Below are positions 46,610 to 57,454 of a stretch of DNA of 64,000 nt, piece by piece. Under the pieces are notes generated by a model. It made no database searches. It had not been told where the DNA came from and saw only the letters and a list, made by a program, of their open reading frames with translations. Source of the DNA: Pleurotus djamor (Eukaryota > Basidiomycota > Agaricomycetes > Agaricales > Pleurotaceae); the NCBI GenBank assembly GCA_029747585.1, contig JAPEVF010000118.1:40080-104079 (forward strand), given 5' to 3'. The position numbers and the translations under genes were made by a program. Numbering within the stretch: position 1 is the first letter of the stretch; every line of letters starts with the position of its first letter.

Positions 46610-47210
46610 ATCAATATCGGCGGATGGACGCAGAGTGGAGACTATCGCTGCCCCACAATGCCATGAATTCTTGCAAAGTTGACCCTTAGCTAAAAATTAG
46701 TGGACACAAGGCTGACCACAACGAGGAGTAATTGTGTGCACTCGACACAGGGGGGCGTGACGAACCAGTGACGAATCACGAGATGATGGAGCTCCTGAAG
46801 TCAACGCTTTTGGTACTAGTCACTTTTCAAACGTGTTCCTTGTTCCCAAACATGCTTTTCGGGTACAGAAGGTAGTTTTCTAGAGATTTGGGGAAGCGAT
46901 TGGCTATTGGCGGTGTGCAAGCTGTTCCAGAGACGATTTCTATCTTTATTTTGGACTGTCACACTCAAGCACGTGATGTTGGTCGAATATGTATGACGCC
47001 TACCTTAAGAAGGATGTACCCAAAGACGCGCATACTGTTGAAAAGACCCCAAAGAGAATAATGTTCTTGTAACGATCACCACACCACGGCATGCTGTCCG
47101 CTTTGGGCTAACTTGAACCCTTGTTGAAATGGGTTAGACCAAACTGAACACCATCAGGTTGCTCCGTCGCTCACGCACAAATTGACGAAAGATACCAAGA
47201 AAAGTATGTC

Positions 47211-50200
47211 TTAAGAACGCCATCGACTTGGTGAAGTATCGAGTCGTGCTAGACGGTCTCTTCTGGCTCTTTGACTCGGGTGTTCGGGAGGTGGAGTATT
47301 GACACGAGGGATTGTGGACGAGCGTCCAGGCGGTATCGAGAATTCCTGGTTCAACTTCAAGTTTGTTCCAGTTATTGCATGTAGACTCTCCTGCATAGAA
47401 GGAGATCGGAGATGTCTGTACCCCGGGCTGTATAGCGAGGACCCCGGTGATTGCACTGCAATATCGGAAAATGGAAATTCGGATGGTGTTCTGAGATACG
47501 ACGAAGGCGGGGAAGATGATTCATATGAATTGTTTGACCAATCACGGCTGATCATGGGTCGTGCCGAAGGACACACAGATCTGGTCGAATGAGGAGTGTT
47601 CCTAGGAGGGGTGACCGGCAACGGGGAGGCAGGCACAACAATAGGAGAAACACAACGAACATGCAGACAAGGCATATGCGCTGCTGAAAATCGCTTTCCA
47701 AAGCAAGGGGAGCACTGGGTAATGTACCAAATTAGTCATGTTATCTTCACGAACGATAAGGAGACGCACAAGGTCGCCGCTCTTGATGTGACGGCAGAGA
47801 ATGCAGTGGAACCATGCGCCGCTTTCTTTAATCAACATTTGACAATCGTCGCAGGTAGGCTCGATAGGCCGGAGTTGAGGGATGCAATCAGGGTCGCTTA
47901 CTTGATGCCGGTTGCTCCAAAAGAAAACCATAAAGGTCTGGGATCGCAGAGTTGATTCTTTGATCAAGCAATTTTCGCACTAAAAGACAATTACGTCGTT
48001 AGTGGCGGGACGGAATAGACGATCATATAACGCACAACGACTGCCTCGCCTGCATCGGCGACGGGATAGAAGACCAAGTCGCCGGCAAGCTGAGAGCATT
48101 TGGAACACATCCAACCACGAGGAGGAGGTGTAGCTTTCAAGTTAATGGTATACTCATACGAGGCACCCTGAATCTCGGGAACGTGGACATCGAGGTGGGC
48201 GTGATGCTCTTGAGCGCCAGATTCGGGCCATGAGTATGAGAATTTGAAGCTCCTGGAAGCAACGTGATCAATACACCATATTGACGGATGCTCGTATTTT
48301 GGCACAGAGTTCTCAAGACTACGGGCCGGTAGGGATGGTGGCAGGACACGAGGATCCAAAGTAAGCCTTGTAGCGCCTAGACGTTGGGCTGGGCACCGAT
48401 TTCTATCGTCGAACAAAGGAGAGAATGCTGGCCGAGACACAACCGGGGGTGAAGTTGGTGGTTCCACTCTGGGAAGGTTTTGCAGAGGGGGAGCGACGGG
48501 GGGAAACACGGTCGGCTTTAAGACCGCTGGACTTGGACTGGAAGTAGCAGGCGCTGTATCCGGCTGGATGATACGAAGGGAAGGTAAAGGGGGACGATGA
48601 GGTGGTACGATCAACGTAGAAGGAAGTTCGGCTCCGTGAAGGGGTAACAAAGGCCGCTGAGGTGCCGTCGGTAAATCAGGCACCATGTCAGGGGTGTGGA
48701 TCGCTTTCAATGAAGGTAGGTCATCGACATCTTGGATAACGGGATCAAGAGAGGACGGTGTTTGGGGACTCAGAATTGATTCTTCTTGAGGAACCAAAGG
48801 CCCCGGTAAAGGTTCAAGGACGCATTCGGGGTCTGAGAAAANTTGGTGGGAGAGGTTCATCAGGCACGACCTCGGGGGAGGAATGCCATTCTAAAGAAGG
48901 CTGGGTAGAGGTTGCACGTTCTTCTTGAGGTTCTTCGGCAGCTTGGGGAGGAGCTACAGGGTCATCTTCGACACATTCGGCAAGACCAAGGTCGTAGATC
49001 CTCAAGGGCCAATTCAGAATTTGAGAATATTCTGACTGCATGGCTTCTAAGACATTTCGGGACCGCTGAATGATTGAGGTATTGTTCAGCATCTGTCACG
49101 AGCGCCATTCAATCAGAGTTTGTAAAAAATAAAGTTTCAGAATGCGTACCTCAATGATAAGAGACGACTCTCGCACGACATGGATGGCTTCCTCAAGGCG
49201 ATCCAAAAGGCTCATAGCTTCGATCCAGTGGATGATCGATCTCATCCAAAAGCGGCGCAAGGCGATCAGCGTCTCTTGTGGAGGGTCGTCGCACACGAAT
49301 CGAAGGTGATAGTACCAAAAGCGCGAGGAATATTCCAGAGCGCCTGTAATGGACACGCTGCATCGCTGTTTGATCAAGGCGTCCATCTGCGCGTCCTGCC
49401 GTGATCCAATAGGTGCAAGGTTGCATATGTCCCGGTGAAGTTCTTTGGAAAGGGTCGCCAAGCACCGGCTGGCCAGATACCCATGATGAGTTTCGGAATC
49501 AATGCCGTACTCGTGGGACCTGTGTGAGTCGAAGATGAAGGCACGGAAAAACCTGTGCACAAGGCGCACAGGCGATTTGGTGTCGTCTTCCTTGGGGACG
49601 TGGAAGAATGCATGCAAGTCCTGTAAGTATCTCCAAGCGTCTCCACTCTCCAGGTCATGGAGTACGTCCAGGTCCGAATGAGTGAGTGGCAAGGAGGCTA
49701 GACAAACGGTCGCCATGAGTTTCCGTGTCACCTCATAGTCTTCCTTTGGTATTTGGGCTAGGATTCGTCTATAAAGGGCATCAAGTCGGTCGCGGACTTC
49801 TGGCATAGCGTGGATGTCGATGTTAAGAACATCCTCCAAGCGTGCGCGGGGGTTTCGCGACCTTCCCTCTCCAACGTACTTGACGACAACGGCGGCAAAG
49901 AGAAACAGCCCTCCAGATATAGCGACCAGTTGTTCGATCTCTTGATTAGTGTACCAATCACTGAGGCGACGAGATTGGCTAAGGCTGTTAAGCTTGGAGG
50001 CGTAGAAGTGACGGATATCACGGTCGACTTCAACTTCTTGAGAGTTTAGATCGAGGGATTTGATTCGTTCGGAGTGGTCTTGCAGGAAGTTCCGGATGAT
50101 CGGTGTAGTTTGGCTGGTTATGACGAAGCGTAGTGCCGTCTGCGAGGCCATCTGCAGTACGGGTAGAATCCCTTGAAGAATCTCATCGCTGCCACCTTCG

Positions 50201-50894
50201 TTGAGGTCATCTAGAATTATGACGGGTCGGCGAAAGTTCGAGCCCACAACGGTTTTTTTGATGAGCAACTCATATTGTTCAGAGGGGCTGTCATGATAAA
50301 AATTAGATTGTACGGAGTAACGACGGGCACAAAGCTTACCCTTTGTCTGCAATGCTTGGGTCGNTTTTTAATTTCCTTGGTTGTTCGTTTGTTGTGGTAC
50401 TTTGAAGTACAACAGAGTTGGTACGCAAGTGTGCTGAATAGCTTTCTAGCGTCGTTTCGTTTGATATCGTCGGCGGAGAAGAAAAAAGAGCCTCCCAAGA
50501 TATCCTGACCCTTGCAGCGTTTCGCCAGGGTATGGGCGATGGACGACCTTCCAAGGCCAGCTGCTCCAGTGAGCCAGTACATCTTGCCTTGACTCTCCGG
50601 GCTTGTTATCCAGTTAATCATACCATCCACAACGCGAGTTCGAGTTCCTTCGTAACATTCCGCAGCGGGGTACCTTGCAGCTGAGTCCCAAGCGGCCTCG
50701 GCAACAGCAGACGGCTTCAGGATATCCGTTGCTAGAATCATTCGTCACGTTGTTGAGATACGGCCTGCGATGAACAGTGGATATACCTCACCATCACGAG
50801 GTTGAATAAATGTATTGTGCTGGTTGCCTGCGACGTCATTGTAGGTGTCAATGCTTGTTTGTCCGTTGTTCACAAAGCCGTTTCCAGAAGACAT
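47211..50894 (-). CDS. NACHT/STAND protein with C-terminal zinc module, copy 1
   Basis: Six exons: 50792-50894, 50340-50731, 49150-50287, 48036-49092, 47770-47937, 47211-47714. They encode 1,119 residues if the Ns at 50,364 and 48,842 are extra bases, since removing each restores the paralogue's frame. The N-terminus is short (TYNDVAGNQHNTF). The NTPase domain shows WLTGAAGLGRSSIAHTLA at residues 87-104, with Arg96 where Walker A needs Lys, and VIILDDLNE at 187-195 in the Walker B place. A helical region follows to about residue 540, then a proline-rich linker. The C-terminus has CxxC pairs (CSKC, CDDC, HCILC, CSPC) resembling a ZZ-type zinc finger. Fungal STAND proteins act in self/non-self recognition; that role is by family only. 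Confidence 0.8.
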
Positions 50895-52041
50895 GGTAAG
50901 AAGAGCAGGGACATTCGTTGAAGGGTGGTATCTTCTAGGATGTAGGTATTTATACGTACATACGTATACGGGTACGCAATCGACGCGTGGTGGTTTAGCA
51001 CATAAACATATTGCGGAGCTATGTCTTGTGTTTCAAACGTATCTGAGCGAGGCTTGAGCGAGGCCGCCACAAATAGCGTTTTCGGACAGATAGGGAAGTG
51101 AAGGGGATGCAACAAGTCGTAGAGCAAGGGAATTCACGGCCGAAGATACAGCTTGAGGCGCGCACTTCGAGCCGGTACCGAAGGCAATGAGAATGAATAG
51201 GCGCTGATTGGATCACGGGGTGGCCATCACGTATGTCAGCATTGACGGCGACTTCCTTCAAAATACTAGATATGGATGGGTCAGACATGACGAGTGTAAA
51301 TGAGGACTGACATGCATACCCACATGAGGATCACATATGAGGTTTGTGCGGCTTGATAACAGCAAGAAATCCCCAGTGTCTTCAAGGATGATGGAAGACT
51401 CGAGCAAATTCCACCCCAGATCCTAATCTTCAACTTGATTGCTGGGCACAATAGGATGATTCATAGCGCCGCGTATTACATCGCCTCGAGCAGCAAGCAA
51501 GGCCGCCGCACCCATTTTCAGCGTGCTTCTAGTGTGTGACCGATCATCAGAGCAATACCAGTGGGAGGAACAGAGGAAGGCCGCCTAAGATAGGGATTCT
51601 TGGAAGTAGAGTATTGAATATTGAAAGGTAACAAAGGACACGCGGCCATATTTCACAGGGCGCCTATGACTAGCGCCTATGACTTCGCTTGGACTCAACT
51701 TGGACACCGCCATCGAAGGGCAAAGCAGCCTCCTTGATGGGTAGCTGACACTATCAAATTATCGAACTTCACGTTTCTTGAATCGTTCGGGGTCGTTCAA
51801 AGGTGGAATGCAAATTATATACCTCGGACCTCCTGGACCCTAATGCATGTATGGAGTCGATACATCGTTTTGAAATCAATATTTATCATGGATCGAGGCT
51901 TTCCAGCCCCCCGGTCCTCGAGCAGCCAGTAATTGGGGGTAATAATGTACTGTGGTAGTCTGATTGCTACCGAACATACTTATGATCAAAAGCTGGCCAA
52001 CTAACAGAGGTAAAGCAGTTGCCGAGACAAGTGTTTATGGC
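50895..52041. repeat. 5' flank of copy 1, duplicated upstream of copy 2
   Basis: Blocks here match 55,481-56,120, for example CGCCTCGAGCAGCAAGCA at 51,482 and 56,012 and the leader just upstream of each ATG. The tandem duplication therefore covers gene plus about 0.7 kb of upstream DNA. No other gene is supported. Confidence 0.6.
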
Positions 52042-55000
52042 CTAAAGAAGAGGTCGGCTGAGAGGCATCGGCGAAGTGTTCAAGCGTGTTAGATGTGCTC
52101 TTGTGGCTCGTTTGGTCGGGTGGTCTGGAGGTGGGGTTCTCATGGTGAATGAGCGTGAGGGGGGCGTTGGGGGAATTGAGAATTCTTGGTTCAGCTTCAA
52201 GTTCGTTCCGGTGACTGAACGCATACTTTCCTGCAAGTAAGGAGATCGAAGGCGTCGATACACATGACTATATACTGATGACACAGGAGATTTGACGGCG
52301 ATGTCGGAGAATGGGAACTCGGAAGGCGTCCTAGGATACGACGAGGGTGGAGTAGGTGAATCGTATGAGTTGTTTGACCATTCACGTCTCACCAATGGTC
52401 GCACGTATCTGGTCGACACGGGGATTTTGCTAGGCTGAGCGACTGGTATACAGGGAGAAACACAGCGAACAAAAAGACAAGGCCGAGAAACTCTTTGGGA
52501 TCTCTTATTGAAGCAAGAAGAACACTGTAAGATGTGATGAATCAAGGGTACTAACTGCACGGATGACTATGGAGACGCACGATTTCACCACTCTTCAAAT
52601 GACGACAAAGGATACAGTGGAAGTAAGCACCACGGTCACCAATGATCGCTTGGCAATCGTCACAGGTAGGTTCGAAAGGGCGAAGCGTTGGGACGCATTT
52701 AGGGTAGTTTTCTTGATACCGATTGACCCACGAGAAGATCATATATGTCTGTGAGCGCAAGGGAGCTTCCCTAATTAAGCAGTTTTCGCACTAAATGTCT
52801 TCGTCAATTGATGAAAGAGAGAGTGGACGCTACGACTTACAACAATCGCTTGAGCTCCATCAGACACGGAGAAGAAGACCAATTCACCAGTAAGCTGGGC
52901 GCACTTGGAGCAAGTCCATCCACGCGAAGGAGTAGCCGCTTTAATGTCATCGTCATACGAGGCGCCTCGAATTTCAGGGATCAGGACATCTATGTGGGGT
53001 TGCGATTTTCCAGCGCTCGGCCATGTGTAAGGGATTTTGAAGCTCCTAGGGGCGACATGGTCGATGCACCACACTGATGGACGCTCGTATTCTGTCAACG
53101 GCTTCTCAAGATTACGGGCCGGTAGTGTTGAATTTGCTGCCTTTGCAGATGGGATGGAGGAAGCCACGTGCATCCCCTTCTCCTGGACGATGCGAAGGGG
53201 AGGTAATAGGGGGCGATGAGGTGGCGTAACCATTGCAGGTGGAGGTTCGGCTTTACGGACGACTGTATGAGAGGCGTGGCTCGCTTCGGGTGGAATACCT
53301 TTATTGATATCCTCTTGTATGACAGGAACAAGGGGGGAAGGTAATTGGGGTGCCAGAAGCAGTTCAACTTGAGCTTGAGCTTGAGGAGCCAAAGGTTCAG
53401 GTAAAGGTTCAAGCTCATAGCCAGGCTCTGACATGATTGGGGGGAGAGGCTGACCAACGCAGACCTCGGGAGATTGTTGCCCTTCCGGGGCAAGCTGTGG
53501 AGGCATCGGACGCTCTTCACAAAACTCTTCCACAATGGCCACAGGATTGTCTTCAGCAGATTCAGGAAGACCGGCGTCATAAATCCTCAAAGGCCATTCC
53601 AAAAGATTAGTCAATTGGGACTGAGTGGCCTCCATGACGACTTGAAATCGCTGAGCGATTGAAGCTTCAGTCAGCGTCTGTGATAGGCACAATCAAACTG
53701 ATGTCGAAAAAGCAAGCAACTGACGCCGACCTCAATGATTGGGGACGATTCCTGCATAATGTGAATGGCTTCCCCAAGGCGACCCAAAATGCTCATAGCT
53801 TCCACCCAGTGGAGGATTGACCTCAGTCCAAAGTGGCGCAAGGAGGTGAGCGTCTCCTGTGGAGGTTGGCTGCGCACGAAGCCAAGGTGATAGTACCAAA
53901 AGCGTATTGAATATTCTACAGCGCCAGTGATGAGCAGACTGGCTTGTTGTTTAATCAAGCTGCCCATCTGCGCTTGCCAACGAGAGCCTGTAGGTGGAAG
54001 GTTGCATAGATTTCGACGAAGTCCATTAGAAAGGGTGTCCAAACACCTGGTAGCCAGATACCCATGATGAGCATCAGGATTGATGCTGAACTCTTGGGAC
54101 CTTTTGGGATCGAACAGGAAGCCTCTAAAAAACCTGTGCACCAAGCGGACAGTCGATTTGGTGTCATCTTCGGCGGGTACGTTCAAGAACGCATGCAAGT
54201 CTTGTAGGTAGCCCCAGGATTCCCCACTCTCCAGGTCATGAAGGGCATCGAGCTCTGAAGACGTGAGGGGCGTTGCAACTTGACAAATGGTAGCCATGAG
54301 TTTTTGCGTCACCTCAAAATCGTTCCTTGGTATCTGTGATAGAATTCGTCTGTAGAGAGCATCGAGTCGATCGTGAACCCCTGGTATTGCGCGAATGTCA
54401 ACATTGAGAACATCGTCCAAGCGGGCGCGGTGTTTTCGCGAGCGCCCCTCTCCGATGTACTTGACGACAACGGCAGCAAAAAGAAACAACCCTCCAGATA
54501 TGACGACAAGTCGATCGATATCTTGGTTGGTGTACCAATCACCGAGGTGACGATACTTGCTGAGGTGGCTGAACTTGGAGACATAGAAGTGACGGATATC
54601 GCGATCGACTTCAGCTTCATGAGAGTTGAGATCGAGGAAGTCGATTTGTTTGGAATGCTCCTGGAGGAAACTCTGAACGATAGGTGTCATTTGGCTGGTT
54701 ATGATGAAGCGAAGGGCCGATTGAGACGCCTTCTGCAGTACTGCTAGAATGCCTTGTAGAACCTCGTCGCTACCACCCTCATGGAAGTCATCAAGAATGA
54801 TGACGGGTCTGTTGAAGTTTGAGGAAACAATCTTCTTGATCAGCGCCTCATATTGTTCGGAGGGGCTGCGATTGAAAAGATCAGAGGATACAATATTTAT
54901 GATGATTCACTGAACATTTACCCTTTGTCTGCAATGCTTGGGTCGTTTTTTACTAATTTGGTCACCCGGTTGTTGTGGGACTTTGACGTGCAGCAAAACT

Positions 55001-55480
55001 GATAGGCAAGGGTGGTAAACAGCTTTCTGGCGTCGTTTCGTCTGATGTCATCGGCAGAGAAGAAAAATGTGCCTCCCAAGATACCCCGTCCTTTGCAGCG
55101 TTCCGCCAGGGTGTGAGCGATGGACGACCTTCCGAGACCAGTTGCGCCGGTGAGCCAGAACATCTTGCCTTGGTTCTTCGAGTTCGATATCCAGTCAATG
55201 ATGTCGTCTATAACTCGCATTCGGGTTCCTTTGAAACATTCCGCAGCGGGGTACCTTGCATTGGAGTCCCAAGCCGCCTCCATGGCAGCTGAAGGCTTCA
55301 AGATGTCCGTAGCTAGAAACATACAGCTTAATGATGAGTTAAATCCTGAGATGTGATAAACGAGTATTGACCCTCACCATCACGAGGTTGGATGAATGTG
55401 TTGTGTTGATTGCCGGCAACGTCATTGTAAGTGCCGATGCTTGCCTGTCCGTGGTTCACAAAGCCGTTTTCAGAGGACAT
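52042..55480 (-). CDS. NACHT/STAND protein with C-terminal zinc module, copy 2
   Basis: Six exons, 55378-55480, 54922-55312, 53731-54865, 52841-53677, 52581-52748 and 52042-52524, encode 1,038 residues. Exons 1, 2 and 5 have the same length as in copy 1 (103, 391 and 168 nt). The NTPase domain reads WLTGATGLGRSSIAHTLAER with Arg96 replacing the Walker A Lys, then PVIILDDFHEGGSDEVLQG. A shared helical core follows (IRHFYVSKFSHL, VVISGGLFLFAAVVVKYIGE). The linker exon is shorter than in copy 1. The zinc module includes CDDCQAIIGDRGAYFHCILC joined by splicing to CSSCFNKR. No frame damage is seen, so both the gene and its altered P-loop appear to be maintained. Its function is unknown. Confidence 0.83.
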
Positions 55481-56263
55481 TGTAAGAAGAGTAGGAACAT
55501 TCGTTGAAGGGGAATACCTTTGATGCAGGTATTTATGCATGGGTACGCAGTCGACGAGGTGGTCTGCCAGCTACCCATTTCGCAGCGTCGCAGCCAATGT
55601 TTCGAACAGTTTGGGCAAGGCTTGAGCGAGGCATCCATGAGCACCGTTTTCGGGAAGAGAGGGAAATGACAACAAGGCGCACAGCAAAGAAGCTTCAGGC
55701 CCGACATACGGCCTGAAACGTACACTTCGAGCCGGTCCCGATGGACATGAGAACGAGCAGGCGCTGATGGTATTTTGGGGTGGAGATCACGACTGTCAGT
55801 TTTGAGGGCAACGTCCTTCAAACTACTCAATATAGATGATCAGACATGGGGGATCCTTACATGAGGATGAACGGCGAGGGTTGTGCGGCTGGATGGAACC
55901 AAGATATTCCCAGCGTCTTCGGGATGATGGAATTCTCGAGCATCTTCTAGCCCCGATCCTAATCTTTAACATCGTTGAGTGAAATAGAATGCTTCATAAT
56001 GCGAATTGAGTCGCCTCGAGCAGCAAGCATGTCTACCGCACTCAACCACAGCGTGTCTTGCTTGCAGGTACTGCTCAGAGCGACAACGGACAAGAGAAGC
56101 AGCTTAGGATGAAGCTTCTTGGAAGTAATGCTACGCGCCAAAAACGCCCAGCAATGAGCGCTCAGTGGCGCCACACAATCGTCTCAGACCAGTGGGCACC
56201 CACTCCAAGCAGTCTCCAGAATGACATGCATGACATCAGTGTCCTCCAGTCCCCTATCTGAAG

Positions 56264-56270
56264 GGGTATA
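56264..56270 (+). promoter_or_regulatory. TATA-like element of the small membrane protein gene
   Basis: GGTATATATGG lies about 50 bp upstream of the chosen start at 56,315. An in-frame ATG at 56,297 is probably too close to the transcription start to be used. Confidence 0.4.
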
Positions 56271-56314
56271 TATGGGTGCAACGGCGTGCCTCAAGCATGA
56301 TCAACAACCACACC

Positions 56315-56639
56315 ATGGCTTCAACAGGATCACCACACACCAGGAATTTGGTAAGACCACCGCGCCAGAGAAAAACAAATGATGCTAACAATGTCCGTAG
56401 GCCATAGTATGCGTTGGGGCTATTACACTTGCAGCAGGGGGTATGTTTGCTGCAGGGCGGGACACCAAGGCGAAGGAAGGCAACCACAAATATGGTTGAG
56501 TAGAGAGCACAGATTGCCTTCAGCGTTCATAGCCTAATCACGTCTTTTAGTTGCACCGGAAGATCGCCCATTGAATTCTTCTGAGGTAGCAAACGCGGTT
56601 AAAGTACCCAAGCCAGGGAAAGAGAGGGTGTCGACATGA
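56315..56639 (+). CDS. Small single-span membrane protein, 72 residues
   Basis: Exons 56315-56350, 56401-56494 and 56551-56639 encode 72 residues. After a short polar start (MASTGSPHTRNL) comes one hydrophobic segment, AIVCVGAITLAAGGMFAAG (residues 13-31), then a basic, polar tail (KYVAPEDRPLNSSEVANAVK). The second intron uses a GTTGAG donor and the third exon is needed to avoid a stop. The ATG at 56,315 sits in a good ACCATGG context; an alternative in-frame ATG lies six codons upstream. It converges with the DUF1770-like gene. I do not recognise a family with certainty; a small organelle membrane protein is plausible. Confidence 0.6.
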
Positions 56640-56751
56640 GCATGCAGGAACTTGTAGTAACACAATGGCAGATTCGCAACATTCAGTCTGGGTCGGGTAG
56701 ATTGAATAAATGAGAAGGAAGCACAATAATGGCAAGGCTTACGATGTACAT

Positions 56752-57258
56752 TTACGCGCGAGTGCGTTTGCCCAAACCAAAGCTTCTGACCCAATCTCGT
56801 AGCCACGCAGCTCCACGGCCCTCACCGACGGCAAGACGCGTCTTAAGATACCGCGTTGAACGACGGCGCAGGCGTTGCATCAATGGCACGAGAAAATGAC
56901 CTGCTATCCCCCTTGGAAGCTTATGAGTCTATATTTCGAATTTGTCACTTGTAAGATCAACATACCAGACGGCACCTTGGATAAACGGGCTAAGGACTTG
57001 GTCGCGCGTGGTGACCCAAAAGACCTTTGACCAATTTATTATCACGTCTTCACGGGATTGAGCCAATGTAAGATTCTGTCGAGAAACGGTGGATTCAACT
57101 ATTTCATAGTCAACCTCCTTCGGGTGCAGCTGGGCGTTGGGTATATTATTTCTCTGTATTTGAACGAATGGCGAAATACTTTTGAGATAACTGCTCTCGA
57201 AGCGAAGATCAGGGATATTCGGGATGCGAGGACGATGGTCGGTGGGAGTTTCGGGCAT
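56752..57258 (-). CDS. DUF1770-like protein (possible Atg43-type mitophagy receptor)
   Basis: Two exons, 56966-57258 and 56752-56911, encode 150 residues. The unspliced frame would stop after 109 residues, but splicing at GTATGT continues smoothly to AVWGIAGHFLVPLMQRLRRR and an end at GKRTRA. Conserved-looking parts are PRIPNIPDLRFESSYLKSIS near the start and VFWVTTRDQVLSPFIQGAVW near residues 80-98, with a hydrophobic span across the splice junction. That layout recalls the fungal DUF1770 family, to which the S. pombe outer-membrane mitophagy factor Atg43 belongs; this is from memory and unverified. It is divergent from the TFIIE gene with about 200 bp between starts, so the two may share a promoter. 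Confidence 0.65.
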
Positions 57259-57454
57259 AGTTCAGTGTCACGCCTAGGTCTGTCACGCGTTACGAATGCA
57301 TGAGTGGATTTTGGTCACACTCGACAAACACTGTGACTTCTTGTCCTAAACCACCACCACCTTCTTCAAATACGTTTCGCCCTCACCGACATCCTGGGGG
57401 AACACATAAAAAGCTAGCTGCGTCGCATCGCAGTAAGCAAGGCCCACGTTCTGG

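Larger units (their letters stand above)
42430..47007. mobile_element. Outer DNA transposon with perfect 38-bp inverted repeats and TA duplication
   Basis: Terminal repeats lie at 42,432-42,469 and 46,968-47,005. They are identical over 38 bp in inverted orientation, beginning AGGTAGGCGTCATACATATT. TA flanks both ends (42,430-42,431 and 47,006-47,007), which fits Tc1/mariner-type insertion. Without the nested inner element it is only 476 bp with no coding sequence, so it is a MITE-like non-autonomous copy. It interrupts the subfamily 2 F-box gene. Confidence 0.75.

Noticed and set aside
50870..51288. Small minus-strand frames upstream of both NACHT genes (also 55,456-55,830)
   Set aside because: They lie in duplicated leader/promoter DNA, are not conserved as protein between the copies and overlap the first coding exon region.
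56929..57258. A complete 109-residue protein without introns
   Set aside because: A GTATGT donor and a matching acceptor extend the protein by a well-behaved hydrophobic and basic C-terminus, so the spliced 150-residue form is preferred.
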